From positions 8,928,001 through 8,992,000 of the forward strand of contig CM057224.1 of NCBI GenBank assembly GCA_029891385.1: a stretch of DNA of 64,000 bases, read 5' to 3'. The translations under genes and the position numbers were made by a program. The notes beneath the pieces are model-generated. The model was given only the letters and a program-made list of their open reading frames with translations. It did not search any database and was not told the origin of the DNA. Below are positions 23,557 to 35,900 of the stretch, one piece after another; position 1 is the first letter of the stretch, and every line of letters begins with the position of its first letter. Source of the DNA: Erythroxylum novogranatense. Its lineage: Eukaryota; Streptophyta; Magnoliopsida; Malpighiales; Erythroxylaceae.

Positions 23557-24560
23557 ATGTCCAATCTTGCCAAAATTGAGTTCGCTGCTCTTGATGTTGC
23601 GGGTCATAATTATATGCCGTGGATGATTGATGTTGAAATGCATCTTGAATCAATGGATCTTTTAGATACCATTAAAGAAAATAATACAACATCAAAACAA
23701 AATAAAGCCAAAGCGATGATCTTCATTCGTCGTCATCTTGATGAGGGATTAAAAAGAGAATACCTCACAATTAAAGATCCAAGTCATTTGTGAAAAATTT
23801 ACAAGAAAGATATGACCATCAAAAGGAAGTTTTACTTCCGGCTTCGTGATGAATGGAGCGCTTTACGCCCAAGATTTTAAAAGGTCAATGAGTATAACTC
23901 AATATGTTTAGAATTGTCTCACAACTAAAATTTCAGGCAAACAATCAATCGAGGAAGATATGTTGAAAAACATACTCCACCTTCCACGATCGAATGTAAC
24001 CTTGCAACAACAATATCGAGTCGCGGATTTAAAAATACTCGACCGATTTCATGCCTTCTTGTGGCAGAGAAGAATAATAATCTTTGATGAAAATCATCAA
24101 TCCCGCCCCATCTTGGCGCAAAGATTTTCGAAGCAAATATTGCAATTGAAATGAAAGAAAAATCATCATGGGCCTAGTCGTGGTCGCGGTCATGGCCGTG
24201 GTCGTGGCCATGGTCGTAACTATATTCGTGGCCGTGGTCGTGGACATGGCCGAGGAAGTTATCCATATAACTCTCTTCAAAGAAATACGAGCCACCACAA
24301 TAACAAGCACCATATTAATGATGTTCATGGAAGTTCTTATAGGACTTCAGAGATTCTTGCCTTAGATGTGGTACAAAAGGACATTGGGCTAAAGTTTGTC
24401 GAGTTCGAACATCTATGTCGCTTATACAAAGCATCCTTAAAAGGAAAGAAAAGGAAGTGAATTTTCTTCAACAACACCCTTTAGGTGATTCAACTGACTT
24501 TGGTACTTTTGATTTTGATTTCATTGAGAATCATAATCCTTTAGATGACTCTACATAACT
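23557..24560 (+). pseudogene. Copia gag remnant
   Basis: It starts at the ATG at 23557 with MSNLAKIEFAALDVAGHNYM and reads through the gag core to a stop near 23791. After a frameshift, RYDHQKEVLL and further pieces continue, then a GRGHGRGRGH tract at about 24175-24260. A CCHC zinc knuckle at 24358-24399 reads CLRCGTKGHWAKVC with all four ligands intact. Gag would form the particle and bind the element RNA. At least three frame changes and stops prevent a full protein. Confidence 0.85.
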
Positions 24561-24839
24561 GAATGCTTCGGATTTTACTGATGATTTTGTGGATCAGGGC
24601 ATTGTTGGTGGCAGAAGCAATGGAAATTAAAATAATGTACTTATGTTTGTGTTAAGTATTATTATGCTTATTATGTCACTCGATTTCAATTGCTTGTTAT
24701 GTTACTAGTTTCAATTACTGTATTGTTTTAAGTTAACATAACATCTTTTCTCTTTATTCTTGCGCAATTTTCTCATTAGATTATTTATTTTATGCGAAGT
24801 TTTGATATGGATCGATTACGTAAGAGGAGCGGAAAATAA

Positions 24840-27800
24840 TGATAATTTATGCATATCGAGATAGTGGCACAACGCACACTATCCTCGAAAGATAAGAGGT
24901 TCTTTCGTAATTAAAACCAACAAAACAATTGTGAACACAATATCAGTCCCACAGACTTGATTGAAGGAATTGCAAGGCAAATTTCACATTACCAAATGGC
25001 ACAAAGTTCTCAATACATGATGCCTTATTTGCCAAAATCTAAAAAGAAATTTGTTGAGTTTTAATGATATATATTCTCATAAATATGATACTCGATCTGA
25101 ATCGAGGGAAATATGAAATATATGTATCTTACAACCGTCAATCGGAAAGATAAACATATTGGAAAAACTACCAATGCCCCTCTTGGATTACATTATACAT
25201 ATATAAATGTGATTGAATCTAATATGGTAGTTAAAGCAAAACACATTGATCCTTCAATAATCTCTATTTGGCATGATCGTCTGGGTCATCCAGATCAACA
25301 ATGATGCGAAAAATAATTGAGAATACATGGACATCCATTGAGTAACAAAATGATTACTCAAATAAATAAGAGTCCATGTACATCTTGTTCTCTTGGAAAA
25401 CTGATCATAAGGCCATCACCAGCTAAAATAAAATTTGAATCACCTGCTTTCCTTGCAGGTATTCAAGGTGATATATGTGGACCCATTCATCCACCATGTG
25501 GACCATTTCTATATTTTATGGTATTGATAGATGCCTCCAGCAGATGATCTCACGTTTGTCTACTATCAACTCGTAATATGACATTTTCAAGATTTCTTGC
25601 ACAAATTATTAAATTACGAGCACAATTTCCTGACTATACAATAAAGAAAGTCAGACTCGATAATGCTGGTGGATTCACATCCCAAACTTTCAATGACTAT
25701 TGTATGTCAACTGGGATTATGGTCGAGCATCCTGTTGCTCATGTGCATACTCAAAATGGTTTAGCTGAATCTTTAATTAAACGCCTTCAGCTTATTGCTA
25801 GACCATTGATGATGAGAACAAAGCTTCCAATTTCCGTATGGGGTCATGTAATTTTACATGCTGAGGCATTAATTTGCATCCGACCAAGTGCATATCATAC
25901 ATACTCCCCACTACAACTTGCATTTGGTCAAGAGCCAAATATCTCCCATTTGAGAATTTTTGGTTCAGGCAAAGATATGCCTATTGCACCACCACAACGT
26001 AGTAAAATGGGACCTCAAAGAAGATTGAGAATATATGTCGCTATGAAAGTAAATCTATTATTAGATATCTTGAACCTCAAACGGGTGATATGTTTACAAA
26101 GACGTTTTTTGATTGTCATTTTGATGAAAATACTTTCCGACATTAGGGAGATAATAAACGGTGATGAAAGAAATTACATAGTGCGAACCATCATTATTGT
26201 ATCTTGATCAACGCACAAAACAATGCGAAACAGAAGTGCAAAGAATTATGTGTTTACAAAGAATTGCAAATCAATTACCAGATGCTTTCACAGATACAAA
26301 AAGAGTGACTAAATCATTTATACCAGCTGTCAATGCTCCTGCTCGGATTGAAATCCCAAAAGGACAATCTGAGAACATGGTCACTCATGAATCTACGACA
26401 CGCATGAAGCGTGGTAGACCAATCGGTTCCAAAGATAAAAATCCTCGAAAAAGAAAAGGAGCAAATGTGATTAATGACCCCAAGATAGATAAAAGTGTTC
26501 CTCTAGAAACACAAGATGAGGATAGTGTCCCAGAAGAGACACAAACTGACATTAATCAATAAATCACAATTAATTAATCAAGAAATCGCAATTAATTATA
26601 TTCACACAAAAGAATTATGGAACCGGAATGATATGAAAGAGATTGATGAAATATTTTCTTATGCTATAGCATGTGATATCCTCAATGAAAATGAAGATCC
26701 CAAACCAAGATCTATCATTGAATATCAAAATAGACATGATTGGGTTCAATGGAAAGATGCTATTGAAGCTGAATTAAATTCTCTTAACAAGCGTAATGTG
26801 TTTGGACCTATTGTCCTTACACCCCAAAGTGTAAAGCACCGTAGGTTACAAATGGGTTTTGTTCGAAACGAAATGAGAAAAATGAGATTGTGAGATACAA
26901 AGCTCGACTTGTTACACAAGGTTTTCTCAAAGACCCGAATTGACTATGAACAAACATACTCTCTGTTATGGATACAATTACGTTTAGATATTTAATCACC
27001 AACAGCTTCTTCTTGAACCTGGAAATGCGTCTTATGAATGTTATTACGACTTACCAGACGGATCACTTGATAGTGATATTTACATGAAAATCCTCGAAGG
27101 ATTCAAAATGCTGCGACATTAAAATCACAACCAAAGGAAATGTATTCGATCAAATTGCAAAGATCCTTATATGGACTAAAGCAATCTGGACGCATGTGGT
27201 ACAATCGTCTAAGCGAGTATTTATTAAAGAAATGATATGTAAATAATCCTATTTGCCCTTGCGTTTTATAAAGAAAACAACATCCGGATATGTGATTATC
27301 ATTTATCTATGTTGACGATTTGAATATCATTGGTGCCGCTAAAGAAATCCAAAAACAAATGGTGTACTTAAAGAAGAATTTGAAATGAAAGATCTTGGAA
27401 AAACTAAATATTGTCTTGGTCGCAAATTGAACATAGACAAGCGGAATCTTTAATGCATCAATCGACATATACATAAAAGGTATTGAGGCGTTTTAATATG
27501 GATAAAGCAACTCCATTAAGTACACCAATGGTTGGTAGATCGCTTAATGTTGAGAAGGATCCATTTCGCCCTTGCGAAGAAAACGAAGAAGTTCTTAATT
27601 CAAACGTCATATCTAAGTGCGATAGAGCTCTCATGTATCTTGTTAATCAGACTAGACACGATATAGCTTTTACCGTTAATCTACTAGCAAGATTTAGTTC
27701 ATCTCCTACGAAAAGGAACTGGAATGGAATTAAACATCTATTCCGTTATCTTCGAGGTACAATTGATTTGGGATTATTTTATACTAAAAATGCAAAACAA

Positions 27801-28300
27801 GTTTTGGTTGGTTATGCAGATGCTGAGTTACTTATCGATCCGCATAAAGCGGATCCCAAACCGGTTATGTATTTACGTATGGAGGCACCGCAATTTCTTG
27901 ACGCTCACGAAACAAACATTTGTTGCTACTTCTTCAAATCATCTTTGAAATCATTGCAGACTTCATGAAGCAAGCCGAGAATGTGTATGGTTAAGGTCAA
28001 TGACGCACCACATTTTAACAACTTGTGGCTTATCGACCAACAAAGAACCAACAATCATATTTGAAGACAATGCAGATGTATCGCTTCAAATAAAGGAGGG
28101 TTATATCAAAAGTGATAGAACCAAACATATTCCTCCAAATTTTTCCAATTCACCCAAGATCTCGACAAGAGCAAAGAAATCAACATCCAAATATATTCAA
28201 TCAAGCAACAATGCGGATCTTTCACAAAGACACTTCCTACTATACCTTCGGAAGCATGGCCACGAGATTGGAATGCGACATTTAAGAAATTTATGAGGAA
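24840..28300 (+). pseudogene. Copia pol remnant (protease-integrase-RT-RNase H)
   Basis: The protease motif DSGTTHTIL lies at 24860-24886, followed by a two-base loss. The integrase pre-domain HDRLGHP lies near 25270. The integrase core at 25440-26000 shows DICGPIH, LDNAGG and NGLAES, the D-D-E set. Reverse transcriptase runs from about 26740 (EAELNSLNKRNVFG) through ARLVTQGF near 26905 and LYGLKQSG near 27170 to the active-site YVDDLNIIG at about 27308. RNase H covers about 27820-28130 (ADPHKA, then EDNADV). Integrase before RT marks Copia. Stops and frameshifts occur throughout, including between RT and RNase H. Confidence 0.88.
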
Positions 28301-28447
28301 GAGCTCATTGTGTTAAATGAGGGAGCTTACGCGATTCACTCTCTTTTTCTTATCATGGTTTTATCCCTTTGGGTTTTCCCGATAAGATTTTAACGAGCAA
28401 CACCAAATGCGTTTAAAGGCGTAGAAGAGACAATTATATGGCACACC

Positions 28448-28456
28448 AATGGGGAG
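28448..28456 (+). promoter_or_regulatory. Polypurine tract of the Copia
   Basis: Purine-rich AATGGGGAG lies immediately before the TGTTAT of the 3' LTR, the standard plus-strand priming position. Confidence 0.8.
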
Positions 28457-28791
28457 TGTTATAAAAGATAGAAATAATATGGTGTACCACTAATTGTAGA
28501 TGCACCATTTAATAGTTAGTGTACATATGGATTGGTTTGGTTTTACCTAACACAAGAATGAAGTAGATGGTTATTGGTTAGGTTTTACCTAACACAAGAA
28601 TGAGGTAGATGATTATTGGTTAGGTTTTACCTAACACAATAACATATATGGAGTAGGTGGTCACATGTGTATTAGGTGGTTAAAATGTACTATAAATAGA
28701 ATGGTTAACTTGATGTAAGAGACACCATTTTTTCATAAGAAGAATTCTCCTCTCCCAAATATTCTTACATTTTAGTTTCGGTTTTATAACA
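28457..28791 (+). repeat. 3' LTR
   Basis: Same start and end as the 5' LTR. It has two full 42-bp internal units instead of three. Confidence 0.92.
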
Positions 28792-28796
28792 GATAT
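28792..28796. repeat. Copia target-site duplication, right (GATAT)
   Basis: Matches 22434-22438. Confidence 0.9.
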
Positions 28797-29680
28797 TTTT
28801 TTTTACTAGACATGGTTAGATAGAGTAGCATTAGATAGAAGATCTGCTATCACAATGGAGTAAGGATGGGAAATTCAAAAACTTTGAATACTTATTTATT
28901 TTATTTTTATATGATTTGAATAAGAAGATGTGCCTGGGACATGTATTTACATTGGTGTAAGTTAAAGAAAAAGAGAAAGAGGAGGCAGTTCTATGTCTAA
29001 CCTTCAATAGTTTGACTTACAGAACCGTATGTCCCTAACCATGTGAAGTAGTAGCATTGGTTCCTCATTTTTTTTGTACCTACCACATCCTCTCACCCTC
29101 CATTTCTTCATAAGTCTTTTTAAAAAAGGATATGAATTAAAATATATTCTTTGCAAATTAAGAAAAATAAATTGGGATTAAAATTGTATATACATAATGA
29201 TCCTAAACTTTTATTTAACAATTAAAATGATGATGACTAATATAACAGTATTGGGGCAAGTCAAAGCCCAAACCTTTGAGCACGTGTGACCAATCTCCTA
29301 GAGGAGCGTGATACTGTTCACATCATTCAATTCCTTCACCTTTGTAATAAGACATCCGAAACAGACAAAAGCTTGAGAGAGAGAGCGAGAGAGCTTAAGA
29401 TATAGTGACAACAATGGAAGTTGGAGCTGGACCCCCTTCCTTCCTCTGCACTTTCATTATCCAAAAAACACAAATCATCTCATTCCAGTTGTGCTATACA
29501 CCATAGCTCCATTCCAAGGTTAGATCTTTTTCATCTTAAAACCAGAAACAGTAGCAGGTTCTAGAGAGAGAAAGCAGAAAAACCCACACGAAAAAGGGAG
29601 GATTTTGTAGAAGAGATCAAGAAACCAGATTGATGTCATTTCAGCGGAGCTTATAAAGAAGAGAAAGATCAGAAGACACC
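28797..29680. promoter_or_regulatory. TIR-element end, then upstream region and leader of the MYB gene
   Basis: 28833-28857 (AGAAGATCTGCTATCACAATG type) resembles the inner end of the TIR element at 15875-15905. The rest is AT-rich with a GA-rich stretch at 29368-29400 and no competing gene. The leader before the ATG at 29681 is purine-rich. I cannot fix a transcription start. Confidence 0.5.
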
Positions 29681-30806
29681 ATGAGAAACCCATCAATGTC
29701 TTCTGCGAAGCCTGCGAGTACAGTGAAGACACCTTGCTGCACCAAGGTTGGTTTGAAGAGAGGACCTTGGACACCTGAGGAAGACGAGCTCCTAGTCAGT
29801 TACATCAAGAAAGAAGGCGAGGGTCGCTGGCGGACTCTTCCCAAGAGATCCGGACTCCTCCGCTGTGGAAAGAGCTGCCGTCTGCGGTGGATGAATTACC
29901 TCCGTCCCTCCGTCAAGAGAGGCCAGATCGTCCCCGATGAAGAAGATCTCATTCTCAGACTCCATCGCCTCCTCGGCAACAGGTTATTACAACATATACC
30001 AATCTGTTTTCTTAATCTTCGTTGCCTTGGACTCCTCGTATCCGAATTGGGGAAGCTTAGATTCCACTGCAGTTATTGTATCTACATCTCCAAGCTCTTA
30101 GTTTTAGGGTTTCACTGTAAGATATGTAGATGAACTCGTGAGCTCTTAGTTTTAGGGTTTCACTGCAGGATGTTGATGAACTCACGAGCTCAGTATCCCA
30201 ATCGATTGGCTCAAGCATCTTCATGATCTCCTGGTTTTCTCACAAAGATGTCGATTTCTTATCAGATTGGTCTTTTATTACCTGAATTCATGTGCTTGTG
30301 TTTGGTTGAACAGGTGGTCGTTGATCGCTGGAAGAATTCCAGGACGCACAGATAACGAGATCAAGAATTACTGGAACACTCATCTGAGTAAAAAACTGAT
30401 AAGTCAAGGGATTGATCCAAGAACTCACAAGCCACTCAACCCTGAATCTGCTACTGGAGCTGAACAACTTGTTCATAAACCATCTTCTTCCAAAACCAAT
30501 CGCAAATCTTCAAGTCCTAAACCTTCTGGTTTAGAAGAGACTACCAGTGGCAGTACCAATCCAAAGTCCCCAATCATCAGCAACAAAGAGAACGGCGATT
30601 ACTACTTCCACAACTCTTCCCTGGATCAGAACAACCAAGCTGTTGGGAACAATCTTACTGCAAGATATGGCTACACAAGTTTGCTAAATTCTGATGCTTC
30701 TGCTAGAAACAATACTGTTCAAGGCCTTACTAATGAAGAAGATGAAGATATCAACTACTGCACTGACGATATATTCTCTTCATTTCTCAATTCACTCATC
30801 AACTAA
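29681..30806 (+). CDS. MYB5: R2R3-MYB transcription factor, MYB5 clade, prematurely stopped
   Basis: Exons 29681-29982 and 30314-30806 join at GGCAACAG|G to encode 264 residues. R2 ([16 protein letters not shown] to [17 protein letters not shown]) and R3 ([14 protein letters not shown] to [20 protein letters not shown]) carry the expected spaced tryptophans. The bHLH-partner motif [D/E]Lx2[R/K]x3Lx6Lx3R is exact in R3. [10 protein letters not shown] and the C-terminal [13 protein letters not shown] match the MYB5 group, which acts with bHLH and WD40 partners on flavonoid and seed-coat genes. The first intron usual in R2R3-MYBs is absent and the second is at its canonical place. The TAA at 30804 falls straight after FLNSLIN, where relatives continue for about 60 more residues (30807-30998). 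A DNA-binding protein is still encoded. Confidence 0.85.
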
Positions 30807-30998
30807 GAAAATTTCGCAGGCCAACAACTTCAGATGCAGCAAGCAGCTAGTAATAATGGGATGGCACCGGCTGGTTCTGATCCTTTGGTCTCAGTAACAA
30901 CTTCAACGTTTGGCCTTGCCAATGGCTGGGAATCTGCAATCATGTCTTCTGCATTAAACCAGAATGATCCCAATGGTGCAGATCATGATCTAGCATGA
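30807..30998 (+). pseudogene. MYB C-terminal coding tail beyond the in-frame stop
   Basis: Reading on in the same frame after the TAA gives 63 codons and a TGA at 30996-30998. They include ENFAGQQLQMQQAAS, SDPLVSVTTSTFG and GWESAIMSSALNQNDPN. These are the C-terminal features I associate with grapevine-type MYB5 proteins, so this is a former coding part and not a chance frame. With it the protein would be about 328 residues, near the usual length of the clade. There is no plausible donor and acceptor pair that would splice out only the stop. Confidence 0.85.
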
Positions 30999-31039
30999 AC
31001 TTGAAGTTCTTCAGTTCATAAAATATTGCTAGGGTTTGC

Positions 31040-33945
31040 ATGGCAGCTGCTCTATCTATTCTTAGTTCAAACTTCATCATCCCATTATTTCCAAAAGTTT
31101 TCTTATCATTCCTGATTGTAAGCAAAGTCACAGACAAGCAATGTATAATGAGAACTTTGTGTGTGTGTAGTGTTTCTAATTTATATATGGTTAATGGTGT
31201 TTTAATTATCATGTAATCTATTTTTTCTTCTCATGCTTGTAATGCAGTCTACAAGTTTCCTGATAAAAAGAATTGAAAAAGTCCAAGCTGTTTGTATACT
31301 TCATGTTTTGTCTCTCTTCTCTTTTCCAATATCTTGTGTAACTGGATACTTTACACTTAAGAGCTAGAGAAAATGAGAAATAGACTAGAAATGAAGTTCT
31401 ATTTTGTAATCATATGTATATATATCTACCCCTTGGATGCTCAAACTTTTTATGAGTTATATCAGTCTTTTGTTCCTTAAGATCCTCATGTGCTTGAACA
31501 TCTTATGATAAAAAGCTTCAAACTTTCAAGCTTGTGTAGACACTATATAACGAATAGGTATTAAGAAAAAAGTATAAAATAATTCTATTATCATTATGAT
31601 TACCTAATTTGGATATTAATTATAAGAAAATGATGTATCATGATATGCATGATATGCACTTAACTATCATCGATTGACTATATCTAGTTACTGTGATGGA
31701 AGATTTAACAATTTATCTACTTGGGTTCATGTAGTAGAAGGAATTTTTCTAATTAACATTAGCTATATCCATCTTTGTTCCTCCATATGCTAATTTTCTT
31801 GATCATTTCATGATAAAAGTTTCGAACTTTTCAGCTTGTCTGGACACTATATAATAAATAAGTATTAAGGTAAAAGTTAGAGAAAAATTCTCATATTCAT
31901 TAATGTTTCCATGTCATTAATCAGCTATATGTTTTTTCCACTCTCATTCAGACTTCCATACTTCAGAAGAAGAATAAGATTTATATCTGAAAGCTGATAT
32001 ATGCAAGTGTTTTGATCTAGGAATCTTGGAACCAATGTAGCTTAAAAGAATATGATAAAAACGGCCGCTATCTTGAAACCACTCACTAACTGTAATAACT
32101 GTAAGAGCTCGAGCCATTAAATTTACTTCAGAACTCAAAGATCATGCACGCAGTTGAGGTTCTGTACATCAATAGCAAAATCAACTGGAATAGATATTTA
32201 GTTCTAAGCAAATGGAGGAGTTTCTGGAATTAAATGTTAGAACAAAAGAGCCAAGAAAACAACACTAGTTGACAAAGACAACTCGTGTTCAATGCATATT
32301 CATTAGATAGCCTCGTAGCCTTCAAGGTGGCTTAAAACCTAGCAAAAGCACCCTCAAACCCAATAACATGAAGAAGCTATATCTATTCTTAATTCAAAAT
32401 TCGTAATCCTATTATTTCCAAAAGTTTCTTATCATTCCTGTTTGTAAGCAAAATCAAAGACTGAGCAAAGTGTATATAATGAGAACTATGTGTGTGTAGT
32501 GTTTCTAAGTTATATATGCTTGATGATGTTTATCTATTATGTAATCTATTTTTTCTTCTCATGCTTGTAATGCAGTCTACAAGTTTCTTGATCAAAAATA
32601 TTAAAAAAGTCCAACCTATTTGAATGAGTCTTACAAACGATTTCATGTATGCTACTTCTTGTTTAGTTTCACTTTTCTTTTCCTTTCCAACACCTTATGT
32701 AATTTGACACTTTACACGTAAGAGCTAGAGAAATTGAAAAATAGAGTTCAATTACATATATATGTATATATATATATATATACCCCTTGGATGCTCAAAC
32801 TTTTCTAAACACCAGATATACCAATCTTTTGTTTTTCAATATGCCAATTTGCTCGATCATTTCTTGAAAAAAGTTTCGAACTTTCAAGCCTGTGTATACA
32901 CTATATAATGAATATCTATTAAGGAAAAAATTAGCAACTAATTCTATTGTCATAATGATTATATATTGTCTAAATGCATGATATGTACTTAAATTCCATC
33001 ATTGATTGACTATATCTAATTACCATGATGGAAGCTTTAACAATCCTAATTTTTTTATTAACATTTGTTATACCGATCTTTTGTACCTTGAGATGCTAAT
33101 TTGTTTGATCATTTCATGATAATAGTTTTAACTTTCAAGGATAGCTATAAACTATATAATGAATAAGTATTCAGAAAGAAATTAGAGATTCTTATAATTA
33201 CTAATATTGCCTAAATTACCTTTTCACACAATAATTTGTTTATTGTTATGTAAAAGAAATTTAAATAATATTAATTGTAATGACTAGTATAATTAAATAA
33301 TAACCTTATGGTAGATGATAATTATAGGAGAATAGGTATTACTATATGCATGGTATGTATGTACTTAGTCCATTATTGATTAACTATATGATGGAAGCTT
33401 GAATAATTTATCTACTTGATTTCACTAGAAGGATTAGCTACTTGCATTTACCTTAAACCAAATGGTAGGTTACCCTTAAAATATCTTAAGCTAGGGTTGG
33501 AGCCATGATGTATCATTACTTTGAAACTTCAACTTTCCTAGTCACTAATTCCACTTGTTCAAACTTCCATTCTTCAGAAGAGCAATAAGATTTATATCCG
33601 AATGCTGATATATGCAAGTGTTTTGATCCAAGAATCTTGGAAAAGAAAATGTACAATAAAAAGTAAAAACCGGCTATCTTGACGCCACTCATTAACTGTA
33701 ATAACTGTAAGAGATCGAGCCATTAAATTTAATTAAAATCAAACATCATGCACGTAGTTGAGGTTCTGTACATACGTTGCAAATTCAACTGGAACATAGA
33801 AATGTAGTTCTAAGCAAATGGAGGGGTTTCAGGACTTACATGTTAGAGCCAAAGAACGGAGAACAACAACACCAGTCGATCAATGCATATTCATAGATAG
33901 CCTCCAAAGGTGGCTCAAAACCTAGCAAAAGCAGCCTGAAACACA
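31040..33945 (+). repeat. Tandem duplication of the MYB 3' flank
   Basis: 31040-32370 recurs as 32371-33945. Matching landmarks are CCAAAAGTTTTCTTATCATTCC (31090) and CCAAAAGTTTCTTATCATTCC (32417). Others are TGATATATGCAAGTGTTTTG at about 31998 and 33610, and GAGGTTCTGTACAT at about 32155 and 33765. The spacing grows from ~1.32 to ~1.61 kb because copy 2 gained DNA at about 33190-33420. The first part of the unit is the 3' untranslated region of the MYB gene. No coding sequence was duplicated. Confidence 0.85.
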
Positions 33946-35900
33946 ATAACATGGAAGAAGACAATGAATATTAATTATTGCTTCCAATAAATGTTTCAAT
34001 TTATAACATTAACCATCTTTGTTTCCATTAACGTTAAATGAAGTAGAATAATAATACTCGAGATTGATCCGAATTACTCGAAAGTAATAAATTGAGTTTA
34101 ACTTAATTGAAAATGAGTTAAATCTAAAAATTTTAGAGTTTTAATTAAGTTTTGAATTCTTATACATATCAATAAATTTATTCTTTATTTTAACGATTAT
34201 ATGAATTTGTAAAGTTATATTCAAACTCAAAAGATTTAACACAATTTAACAAATAATCTTGAGGTTTTTTTAATATCTAAATAAGTTTAAATTTGATTTG
34301 TCTATTCAAATCCACTTAGATTTGAATTTTTTAATTCCTAAGTGAATTTATTTTATATTCAAGTTTACTACCATTTTAATATAAATGATTGATTAGTTTT
34401 CATAAAAAGTAGTTAAACGTATACAAAATGATTGAAAATATTATATATTTAAATAATTAGAAAATAATAAAGAATTATATATTTTTATAATATTTAAGTT
34501 TATTTTTATATTTTCCTTTATATTGTGTGTTTAATTAAATATTATATTATTTGATTCAATAATTTAAATGTTAAGAGGTAATTTATAACACTCTGGCTTA
34601 ACTAGCCCAATGTATTGACTTAACATATGGTCCACCAAACAAGGCTTTATAGGTTCTTGTTTATGAAAAGCCCAAGAATACTTCCTATGTGGCCCGTTTG
34701 ACTTCCGGTTGGTCCAAAAATTACTAGCCAGGAAGTTAGATGTTTGACCTTCTCTCCTAATCAGAATGGACCGATATCTGACCGTCAACTCCAACTACCA
34801 CTCTTCCATCACATCCGTCTGATTGGTAGATGGTTGACTTTTCCTTCTTATGTTTTCCCCCCGCCGTCATGGGTGCTAGATTAGTTTATTCATATCACGA
34901 TTTTGTCGACTATATATTCATTTTATTTTCCTAAAATATTATATAGCTAATATGACAAATGTTCAACCTTTGAATTTGAATAAATAAATAGAGGTACCAT
35001 ATAATATATTTTCAATTAACATCGCCAAATCACGAGTACATTTTTCTTATAACAACAACAAAAATAACACTCAATATAATTATATAATTGAATAGTGTTA
35101 ATCTTAAACTAATATTAATTACATACAAACTAATTATATAACTATAATTTTATAAATTTTAGCTAGTATTATAATATTTTTGGCTAGTATTATAATATTA
35201 TTATTAAATAAACGAACATTTTTTGGTTACATATAAATGAATATATAATTTAATCGAACGATTTATATATAATATATAATATAGGAAAGTAATTATATAT
35301 AAATCATTTGAACATTTGAACATTTTTTGTTTTGTACACATAATAATATTATATCACTTTGGACCATACGCTTTAAAAAATCTCACTATCACTTACTATA
35401 TGTGTTGCCAAATTTTTGTACTTTCCAAGGAAACTATTGATCAAATAATCCTAGTTTGACTTGCCATTGGAATTGTGCATATATAATTAAGGTAAAAGGC
35501 ACAAAATAATTTAAAAATTGAAATTCTTAAAATATTTTTAATTTTTAAAATTTTAGCAAAACTCAATTTTAGTTAAAATTAATTATGAAACAAAATAACA
35601 TGAACGTAATATATAGACTAATCAAATGATATTGACCTAATGACTCAACCTATCAAGTTATTAAATTCGAACCAGTTTTACATTTGACCTACTTTTCGAG
35701 AACTTGCTGGTAGCTAGATTTATGATCATGGAACAAGTGCAATTTCCAAGTAAAAGACATGGACTTTACAAACAAACCACCACCCCAAGCCTGTAATATA
35801 ACATCTAACATCTAAATGCTCTACAGATTTAAAAGGTATGTCTATGAATATAGATGATAGTCGCTCTTGTTATATATAAACCTTTTATGTTCATATTCCC
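33946..35900. other. AT-rich intergenic DNA
   Basis: No gene recognised. Short A/T-rich direct repeats occur, for example TAGTATTATAATATT twice at 35162-35200. A frame at 34564-34794 on the minus strand has no family resemblance. Confidence 0.6.

Larger units (their letters stand above)
22439..28791 (+). mobile_element. Ty1-Copia LTR retrotransposon, complete ends, broken coding region
   Basis: Two LTRs (378 and 335 bp) begin TG and end CA and are flanked by the 5-bp duplication GATAT. The internal order is gag, protease, integrase, reverse transcriptase, RNase H, which defines Copia. About ten substitutions separate the LTRs by eye over ~335 aligned bases, plus one 42-bp repeat unit gained or lost. 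Coding is cut by many frameshifts and stops, so it cannot move by itself. It sits inside the older TIR element that follows PTH copy 2. Confidence 0.92.

Noticed and set aside
24029..24328. Minus-strand Thr/Ala/Met-rich frame and a Val-rich alternative frame over the gag region
   Set aside because: Shadows of the GRGHGRGR-coding tract of the Copia gag on the plus strand.
29520..29774. Minus-strand frame across the MYB leader and start
   Set aside because: Overlaps the MYB start codon region antisense, with no family resemblance.
30716..30825. An intron removing the MYB in-frame stop
   Set aside because: The TTTCGCAG near 30812 could be an acceptor, but any upstream GT would delete the conserved [13 protein letters not shown] motif. 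No donor lies between the motif and the stop.
34564..34794. Minus-strand frame of 76 residues
   Set aside because: Isolated in AT-rich DNA with no domain, no neighbouring exons and no repeat relationship.
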